Positions 10,101 to 16,102 of a stretch of DNA of 16,102 nt are shown here, one piece after another. The DNA is taken from the NCBI GenBank assembly GCA_002751075.1, contig NAOQ01000051.1:227338-243439 (forward strand). The letters are read 5' to 3'. The translations under genes and the position numbers were made by a program. The notes below the pieces were generated by a model that made no database searches, was not told the origin of the DNA, and was given only the letters and a program-made list of their open reading frames with translations. Every line of letters starts with the position of its first letter. Position 1 is the stretch's first letter. The DNA comes from Ichthyophonus hoferi (Eukaryota; Opisthokonta; Ichthyosporea; Ichthyophonida; Ichthyophonidae).

Positions 10101-11527
10101 ATCATTGATCTGTTAGGCAATGTCACGGGTCACAAGTCAGGAGGCTAAAACTGGGTTGGATGACCTCTGGGCGAAATCAGGTAGGTGTATAGGTTATAAT
10201 ACACTAAGGTAGAGAGATATAGTTATATTTACTAAGGTAGATAGATATAGCTATAGTATATTAAGGTAGATATGAACTATACCTAGTATATAGATATTAC
10301 TGACAATCTCTGGGTGGTGGATAGAAGGAGACCTCGCTAAAGCCATGATTGGCCCAGATTTGACCATCCAGTTAAAGTAAGATTTTGGGGTTTTCTCTGT
10401 TCTTGAATTATTTTTTCCTTTTGGAGGTGTTTATGTGGCAGTGCTGGATATTAGGGTGTTAATATAGTTTGACTAAGATGGGCCTGACTTATATATCCTA
10501 CCCCACAGTATTGAGAACCAGGTTCCAGCGTGGCCATCCCCGGTAAGAAGCCTGGTGTGTTACAGTAAAGTATAGGAAGGTCTTGATGGGGTACTAAGGC
10601 TATAATGTTTTGTAGGGCACTGTGAATGCCTGTATGTCATGTAAGACCGCGCTTTCTCCTTTGTCCGTCAAGGTAAGTTTTATAGATTATAGGTTATATA
10701 GGAAAATACCTCCCTCTTGCCCCTTCCTCTAGCTCCCTCCCTGTTTCCCTTGCTATGGCTAAAGCACGTCTTTTCAAGATGGGCCAAGATATTTGTTGAA
10801 ATTGGTTGGGCCAAAAACATATTCTCTAATTTCATGAAGGTATGGTGAGAGGGTTAATGTTTTAGAAGTATGTAGTGGCTCTGTATGGTTAGGGTAAGGA
10901 TGATAGTAAACCAATAGCATCATTAGATAAGTAAAGAATGCAACCTTGCCATTGCAATAGATTTAACTGTCCTGATGTCATAACAACAAATCTATATCTA
11001 TTTATTGCTTCCGGCCTCTACACTGGAGGCCCCACTGATGTCAATGCAACAGAGGCATGCTATGCTGTCTCTATGACATGCAGCCCCTTGGATGAGGGCT
11101 TATATATCCTCCTATGTACAGCTAGTTATTAGTAGAGAGTATATACTTTAAGTATGCACACTCCAATGACCATCCCAAGGTCGTGCCACTCTAATACAAC
11201 ATGTAGCTGTTCTGAATATGTTAGCATAGATATGCATATATGAAATAGTATAGTATATAGTAGGATATAGTATGTTATTAGTGAAAGAATATGGAGCTAC
11301 AGCCACACCGATCCACACTGGTGCAGCCAAACCTTTGCCTGGGCACACCTGCATGTTTGCTAACTCTCCTTTGGTCTCACCAGTATATTTGCCGGGGCTG
11401 TGGCAAGGTGTTGTGTGGTGACTGCTCCATGCAGCGCCTTCTACAGCCTACCTGGTTCTATACTAAGGATGTGCCAGTCTGCAGGTTTTGTGCCAATAGG
11501 GCGCGGAATGCAGTGGCTGTGAAATGA
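2839..11527 (+). CDS. MTMR6-like: Myotubularin-related 3-phosphoinositide phosphatase, MTMR6/7/8 type, with C-terminal FYVE-like finger
   Basis: By family, this enzyme removes the 3-phosphate from PI3P and PI(3,5)P2 on endosomal membranes. The exons, chosen by homology, phase and splice sites, are: 2839-2858, 2945-3056, 3825-3987, 4067-4120, 4192-4295, 5061-5126, 5791-5853, 6505-6582, 6679-6758, 7177-7289, 7653-7749, 7846-7919, 7983-8035, 8106-8207, 8329-8406, 8756-8814, 9090-9183, 9257-9318, 9745-9796, 9942-10052, 10117-10180, 10325-10376, 10509-10542, 10616-10672 and 11384-11527. They give 661 codons plus TGA; human MTMR6 is about 620. Domains are PH-GRAM (about 1-110), phosphatase (about 115-490, Cys330, Arg336), coiled coil (about 509-545) and FYVE (592-650). 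The region after the active site ([26 protein letters not shown]) follows MTMR6 rather than MTMR3/4. Exon 1 is least certain, though its phase and start (MASWHVKVQVDKV) fit MTMR6. The exon 3 start could be 3825 or 3831, and the exon 20 start 9936, 9942 or 9945. The large introns (2, 5, 6, 7 and 24, about 650-770 bases) hold no other clear gene. Confidence 0.92.
7750..7845 (+). other. Intron 11 with a GC-AG boundary
   Basis: The donor reads CAG|GCATGT and the acceptor TTGCAG|GG. The flanking exons join to [17 protein letters not shown], which matches the MTMR6 pattern FLAKAITVENASVLVHC. Using the nearest GT (7754) puts the next exon out of frame and into a stop. A sequencing error T to C is the alternative. 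Confidence 0.7.
7880..7909 (+). other. Catalytic P-loop [10 protein letters not shown] (Cys330, Arg336)
   Basis: Exon 12 encodes [16 protein letters not shown]. This is the intact CX5R signature of active myotubularins, with the nucleophilic Cys (codon 7883-7885), the transition-state Arg (7901-7903) and the Asp of WDR. Inactive family members such as MTMR9-13 lack the Cys and/or Arg, so this copy is predicted to be an active enzyme. Confidence 0.95.
8208..8328 (+). other. Intron 14 with a GC-AG boundary
   Basis: The donor reads CAG|GCAGGT and the acceptor CCTCAG|TT. The join gives SPVFTQ-FLDCTW, matching SPVFTQFLECVW of MTMR6 without a gap. The nearby GT at 8212 would shift the frame. This is the second GC donor in the gene, and both exons end in CAG, the usual strong exon end beside GC donors. 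Confidence 0.75.
8474..8523. repeat. CCTA/CTAC microsatellite in intron 15
   Basis: About twelve tandem tetranucleotide units with one interruption (CTAT near the middle). It lies wholly inside intron 15, between the phosphatase exons at 8329-8406 and 8756-8814, so length change should not alter the protein. Confidence 0.95.
9859..9935. repeat. Intronic tandem repeat of about 28-30 bases abutting an acceptor
   Basis: Units read approximately CCCCTTGATAGGTAGAGG followed by TTTTAATACT. Two full units and a partial third end at or beside the acceptor of exon 20. Each unit contains AG dinucleotides and a TTTTAATACT word that could act as a branch-point region. The last unit supplies the GGTAGAG just before the candidate exon starts 9936 and 9942. 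Confidence 0.75.
9942..10052 (+). other. Coiled-coil exon (exon 20)
   Basis: Exon 20 encodes [20 protein letters not shown] and a further helical stretch up to the donor TTG|GTAAGT at 10053. Spaced hydrophobics (V, L, M, L, I, I) fit a heptad pattern. MTMR6-8 proteins use a coiled coil at this place to pair with the inactive partner MTMR9. The exact exon start is ambiguous because three AG sites (9935, 9941, 9944) keep the frame. Confidence 0.6.
10203..10290. repeat. Imperfect tandem repeat in intron 21
   Basis: Three units of about 30 bases each start with TAAGGTAGATAGATATAG or a variant. They contain only A/T-rich sequence with GGTAGA cores and no coding frame. The repeat lies between exon 21 (ending 10180) and exon 22 (starting 10325). 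Confidence 0.7.
10509..11524 (+). other. Atypical FYVE-type zinc finger, exons 23-25
   Basis: The exons give [14 protein letters not shown], then TALSPLSVK, then [15 protein letters not shown] and finally PVCRFC. All eight zinc cysteines are present (residues about 601, 604, 617, 620, 625, 628, 647, 650). The spacing is canonical: nine steps from W to the first C and twelve residues between the first CxxC and the next C. The PI3P-reading motifs are degenerate: WxxD is WPSP, R[R/K]HHCR is VKYICR and RVC is PVC. The fold is therefore expected but PI3P binding is doubtful. The 711-base intron 24 splits the finger at the basic motif. FYVE fingers are best known in MTMR3/4, whereas vertebrate MTMR6-8 lack one. 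Confidence 0.85.
10938..11132 (+). other. Unexplained coding-looking open frame inside intron 24
   Basis: The open frame runs 64 codons from an ATG to TAG. Its second half (including [16 protein letters not shown]) has codon use more like an exon than the surrounding AT-rich intron. No good acceptor in phase with exon 24 was found, and including it would break the FYVE finger, so it is not placed in the main model. It could be an alternative 3' exon, a decayed insertion or chance. A GGCCTC/GAGGCC inverted repeat lies inside it. Confidence 0.2.
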
Positions 11528-11639
11528 TGGGTACCTTATGATGTGGTAGCAAGTTTTACTATGATTCTGGCCATGTGATTATTTTTTTAGATGCTTTGAT
11601 TTGCTTAAATGCGAATATGGAAATTGCACAATAAGACCG

Positions 11640-12240
11640 ATCATTAAGGGATACTATATTACGATGTGAATAATAATTATTATCATTATTTAATGTTAGT
11701 AGACGGTTCTCTGAGTTCTGATCGAGTAAGTGATCTGAAAACTGAATATCATATTTGAATGCCAATAGCAAACTAGACATTACATTAATAATGTAATGAC
11801 TATGTAAAAATGTATTATGATGTTGTTTAATTAAATAACCAAATGCAAAGTTTGGTGTATTATAGGTGATTTTGTATTTTGTATTAGCTGGGTGGAGGCG
11901 TGTATGTGTGAGAAGGGGGTCTTTATTTGTTATTTCCTTTCCTTTCATGCTTTCTGCAACACCTGTTTGTCCTGTATGTCAATGCGGCCATGTCCATTGA
12001 TGTGAATAAAGACACATACTGGCTAATACAATACACAGAAGACCAATGAGGCCCACTAGAATTATCTGATCTTATTCTGATGATGTAAAGTATCATGTCT
12101 TTGTTTGGATAGCTTTTTTTTATAGCCAATTACCTTATTAGGGTAAATGTTCACATTTGGGTATTGACAAATTATCTCATCTGATTAAGAATGTTATTCA
12201 ATAAACTAATGTTGGATTAATTTCTTCACGATGCACTTCT
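11640..12240. repeat. Diverged interspersed repeat, copy B (unclassified)
   Basis: The first half aligns with copy A (blocks at 11689-11721 and about 11866-11882). The second half aligns with copy C: CCACTAGAATTATCTGATCT at about 12053-12072 matches about 15488-15507, and CTGATTAAGAA near 12181 matches near 15618. It begins about 110 bases after the phosphatase stop codon, so the 3' UTR probably runs into it. An AATAAA at 12005-12010 inside the repeat is the first plus-strand poly(A) hexamer I noticed after the stop. Confidence 0.6.
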
Positions 12241-14870
12241 TATCAGCTAATCGGCTGAACTATGTGTTCCATCAGAGTAAACAGTCTTGTAACACAATTA
12301 TTATTTTCACCATATGTTATAATGCTTTAAAATATCTGTGGATAAGGATTGTTAACATGTTCTCACCTAAACGGATTAATATGGCTACAACCAAAAAATT
12401 GCAAATTCCTAACAATGATCATGGGTTCTTATGTATTTGCATTGTATGATTCTGTCAATACACCTGCTCATAATTACTCATATCAGGTGTGAATCGTTGT
12501 AGTCTATCCTGTTGATAATAGATTACTAATCTAGATGGTAATTTCAGCATCAGATTATCTTTATATTTAACAAACAATTTGGGGATAAACCCCTAATGAA
12601 AATCATTAGGCCAACCATGGATGTCTACAGTTCTAATGAATCATCTACTGATTAGCAATCTACAAACATTCCTTTTTTGATTACTTTTTTTCATAGTAAC
12701 ATATACCCATTAAATAATATTAGTTACACGAGTTGGTATATTTTTTTAAAAAAAGGTAACTAGACTTGTATAATGTTGCTCACCACACATATATTTCATG
12801 GGGATGTCATATCTATGCATTCATATTTTGTATACAACCAATTCTTAAGAAACTTTTAAGGGCAGATAATTTTATGGGTATATCAGTCCATTGTTTCTAG
12901 GTAAAAACAGGCCTGCTAGTTACATCTTTAGTTTTTATAGCATCCTTGGTACAATAGCATTTTACTTGAATGTATTTGCAGTGCTTCTTAGTACTCCATT
13001 ATTTTTTATCATTCAAAATATGAATTGGATGGGCTACTCTATTCTGCCAGTAATACTTTTTGATAAAACTCTTTTTTATAAGGAAATAAACATAAATCAC
13101 TGAATAATAGTAATAGCTAAATTAATGAGTTAGTAATATTATGAACCCTGAAAATTTTGTAGAGTGGTTTATTTTAAAGTATCTCAAAATTATTAATTAG
13201 TATGTAATACGTATTAGTTATTATATCCTGGTTTCTAGAGAATGTTCAGAGGCATATAACTATGTTTGCTATGACACTTCGGGTCAGTATATATCTATAA
13301 ATTGAAATTAGTAGAGAAATTACTCAAAGTTGTCTGAGTAGGATTAATAGAGGTGAAGTTTTGTGCTCCTGTAATAGATTGGGCAATAGCTATACCCTGG
13401 GATCTATTCAAAAAAACAAATTATCACTACATATCTCAGTTTTTTTATTACTTTCACCATTTTAACCAGTACCTTGTAAATTGCTAAGCTATCCTTTTAT
13501 ATTTTTTTGTTCAAAATCATAGAAAAATGCCTTTCACATGTATGAGGAAATTGACAATCTGTCTGTAAGTTGTTTCTTTTTAGATTCATAAAGTGCTAAT
13601 TATGAAATTTCTTTTACTAACAAAATTCATTTTTAGACTATATATGTTGCAAAGTTCTGTAGTTACAAACAATCTCCAAATGCACTACTAAAGTAGAATA
13701 TGAAGGTAATTAATTTGTACATAGATTTGTCCTAATTGTTATATAAAATATATTTCTGAGAAGGGGGGGGTCATATTAAAATGAAATTTCAATGCCTTTA
13801 CTAGCCTTGGAGCTTAATATGAGATTATATTATTTTAATGTGTATTTATTAATCAAATTAATACAGCTGTTTAATTTCATTCTTTTTAAAATCCAAATAT
13901 GACTAAAGCATTACCACAGAAACTATTCAAAACAATAATCTAAATAAACAACTTAGAGTGGTCTGTAGAAAATTGTTGAGAGATGAGACTGATACATTTG
14001 TACCTGTGGGATTACTGTGGGTAAGAGCTGGGCTCTGCTGTACCCTAAGCGATACTTCCCTTAACTCTGAGGGGGGCCTACTCTTTTTTTTTCATGGGCT
14101 AACTGGGATGGCTTGAACATGGTCATGGCTACGTTTTTTCTCTTTTTCTCTTGCCATATATGTTTCTGTTGAATTCCTCAGGTGAACTTCATCATAGCAG
14201 TTTTATAATAACGTTTTATTATATTATAGAGTGCTATTAATTGGTCCAAAGTTTATGTCTCTAACTTGGTTATATATTTGTGGAAAGAGCAGATATTGGC
14301 CAGGTTTTTTTACCTTGCAAATTACATAACTATGAATCATAAAAGCATAAATGTATTTCTAGTTTAACTGTTTATAAACTGTTGTCAAATATAGATAGTA
14401 TGTACTTGTGTGTATTAAGTATATGAGCGGTATATAGCATCATTTCTTTAAAGATATAGGTCTATCACGAATGATATATTTTACATTAAGTTGATAATTA
14501 ATGCAGCAGAATGTCACTGCAACCAAGATGATTTACAATTACTCAAGGTCATTAATAATTATTACTAGACACCTTTCAACATTTGAAAGTGACTTAACCA
14601 GAGGTCAAAGTAAGGTATCTTATTTTAACTTGATAAGGGAAAATGATTATCTAGAGCTAAGCATTCCAGAATATTGATAGCACTAAAGTTGTAATTGTAG
14701 GTTGTTGCATTTAATAAATTTTAATTTTAATTTTAATCCGATGTCTTGGTTGTTAAAATGAACAACAACACTAAGATATGACTGATAGGTCAGTCACCTA
14801 CCAAAAACTATATAACCATAGTATAATTAGGTTTAGTCAGGGAGCACTTGAATCTTAGAGTAATCTGATT
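12241..14870. other. AT-rich intergenic stretch, no gene supported
   Basis: Bases here are strongly A/T-rich, with many stops in all frames. The open frames at 12231-12449 and 12891-13103 show A/T-driven composition (N, I, F, K), with no splice context or family resemblance. A run of eight G lies near 13763-13770. Nothing resembling a tRNA or rRNA was seen. Confidence 0.5.
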
Positions 14871-14881
14871 TTTTTGCATAC

Positions 14882-15068
14882 GTGTCTTTGGCTGGGCTAG
14901 CAGTAGATGCAATACTTAGTGCTGATCCACTTTCAATAGAAAGCAATATAATGGCAGGTATATATGCTGATTCTATCTCTAATTGTTTGTTGTGGTTGTA
15001 TTCAGCTTTGAGTGCAGGAGGTACTCCTGCCTTAATGCACTTGGGTGTGATAGTGCTTATGGCATAGT
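14882..15068 (+). other. Possible terminal exon or small open frame, unrecognised
   Basis: An open frame ending in TAG encodes segments such as GLAVDAILSADPLSIE and LLWLYSALSAGGTPALMHLG. It is less A/T-driven than its surroundings. A T-run followed by CTAG|CAG near 14897-14903 could be an acceptor, and an AATAAA lies at 15221-15226, about 153 bases past the stop. There is no usable ATG at its start, so it would have to be a downstream exon. It contains a GCAGGAG/CTCCTGC hairpin (15014-15030). It may equally be chance. Confidence 0.22.
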
Positions 15069-15239
15069 GTGTTCTATCACTGAGAGATGCTGAATTGGTA
15101 TGTATTTAATGCGTTGTAGGACTCAAATGTAAGTAAGCAATTTTCAGTGTTGTTAATAGAAGCTGTACTCTCAGAACACTGGTGTTCATTTAAAAGTGCT
15201 AGTACTTATTTAGATATTACAATAAAGATACAATGATTA

Positions 15240-15770
15240 TGGAATACAGAACAAGTATCTTTTAATTATTAAGATAAATTATATAATTATAGATATATAT
15301 ATAAGAAATGCAAGGTTTTGTTTGATAATAATTGAAACGTCATTAATCCTTGTCTATTATTATTTGTTTTTGCTACTTTTATCCTTTCCGCAACATGTGT
15401 TTATTACAGGTGTCAATCATGGTTTTTTTTTATTAATGTCAATGAAACCAATTATAAAAATGCCGTTTACAAAAGACTATTGAGGACCACTAGAATTATC
15501 TGATCTCATCTAAATGAGCTAATACTATTATGTGTTAATCTGATTGGTTCTGTAGCTATTTATTTCATTTAATTCTAGTGCTTACTTACATTTCATGTAT
15601 TGACCAATAAATTTACCTGATTAAGAACGTTGTACTATCAACTAATAATTGAACAATCATTCTATTATTCACTTGTTTTCAGAGCTTTGACCAATCTACT
15701 TGGTCATCTGGAGTTGAACGATTTTGTAACACTCTTCCATTGGAAGTTACAAGGACAGTATAGTTTATTA
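15240..15770. repeat. Diverged interspersed repeat, copy C (unclassified)
   Basis: Shares ordered blocks with copy B (CCGCAACA..TGT near 15389, CCACTAGAATTATCTGATCT at about 15488, CTGATTAAGAA near 15618) and with the end of copy A (GAACGATTTTGTAAC, about 15716-15730). Its end carries a hairpin with arms TTGTAAC (15724-15730) and GTTACAA (15746-15752) around CTTCC/GGAAG. It has the same orientation as copies A and B. No transposase or reverse-transcriptase frame was seen in any copy. Confidence 0.55.
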
Positions 15771-15916
15771 CCTTAATGCAATGATAATGAAGCTAGAGAT
15801 CAAAGAGAGAGCTTTGGACTCTTAGCTACAATGCTCTGTTTCTTACTTCCTCATAATAAAGGTGAATTAGAAACCTTAATAATAAAACCTGTTATTGCCT
15901 TTTTTAACTTAGGATT

Positions 15917-15959
15917 GTTAAAAATATATACTGATATGTAAAAAGTATATATTTTTAAC
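15917..15959. repeat. Perfect 15-base inverted repeat beside a splice acceptor
   Basis: The left arm GTTAAAAATATATAC (15917-15931) is the exact reverse complement of the right arm GTATATATTTTTAAC (15945-15959), with a 13-base loop. The right arm ends one base before the AG (15960-15961) of the proposed acceptor, so the pyrimidine-poor tract of that acceptor lies in the stem. Confidence 0.85.
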
Positions 15960-15961
15960 AG

Positions 15962-16102
15962 GGCTATGGGTTCCACACCAAATTCCACACTGCCAAAGAT
16001 CATCACCCCTCCACCTATTCAAGATGATATGCATTCAGTGGTCGATTCGAAGAAAATATGGATGACAACTATAATACTCCCAACAGAATCATCCCATCCA
16101 AC
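15962..16102 (+). CDS. Partial coding exon of an unrecognised gene, running off the window
   Basis: One frame stays open from an acceptor-like TTTTTAACAG to the last base, while the other two plus frames stop. It contains an ATG at 15966 and reads MGSTPNSTLPKIITPPPIQD, then DMHSVVDSKKIWMTTIILPT and a short tail of 45 full codons. It is rich in S, T, P and I, and no motif is recognised. The ATG could be the true start after a 5' leader intron, or internal. Only the 5' part is present, so identity and even coding status are uncertain. Confidence 0.35.

Noticed and set aside
1-12240. Copies A and B as terminal repeats of one large element enclosing the gene
   Set aside because: The copies are well diverged, a third copy lies outside at 15.2 kb, there are no clear ends, and what lies between is an intact host phosphatase gene with no element coding frame.
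12231-13103. Open frames at 12231-12449 and 12891-13103
   Set aside because: The residues are driven by A/T composition (I, N, F, K), with no splice sites, motif or poly(A) context.

Overview
This is nuclear DNA from a eukaryote, most likely an animal with a compact genome. A single recognisable gene is cut into 25 small exons by mostly short introns (63 to about 770 bases). A sponge or other early-branching invertebrate would fit, but this is inferred from gene style only. No bacterial, organellar or CRISPR-like feature was seen.

Layout. Bases 1-545 hold a diverged repeat (copy A), and 580-776 a minisatellite of about 12 units. From 777 to 1417 nothing is identified. On the minus strand, 2810 down to 1418 holds a set of coding-looking exons for a small protein I do not recognise. 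Only 28 bases separate its first ATG from the first ATG of the plus-strand gene. Bases 2839-11527 hold the main gene, a complete myotubularin-related lipid phosphatase closest to MTMR6/7/8: PH-GRAM domain, phosphatase domain with an intact C-S-D-G-W-D-R loop, coiled coil, and a C-terminal FYVE-type zinc finger. The 25 exons join without a frame break into 661 codons plus a stop. Repeat copy B follows directly (about 11640-12240). An AT-rich stretch to 14.88 kb shows no gene. A weak open frame (14882-15068), repeat copy C (15240-15770) and a partial coding exon running off the end (15962-16102) close the window.

How it may work. From family knowledge, the phosphatase should remove the 3-phosphate from PI3P and PI(3,5)P2 on endosomes. 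The FYVE finger keeps all eight zinc cysteines and exact spacing, but has lost most residues that read PI3P (the D of WxxD, the first R and both H of R[R/K]HHCR, and the R of RVC). It looks like a zinc scaffold rather than a PI3P sensor. Two introns in the phosphatase region use GC instead of GT donors, and the 5' half of the gene and its upstream flank are unusually rich in ATTGG/CCAAT words.
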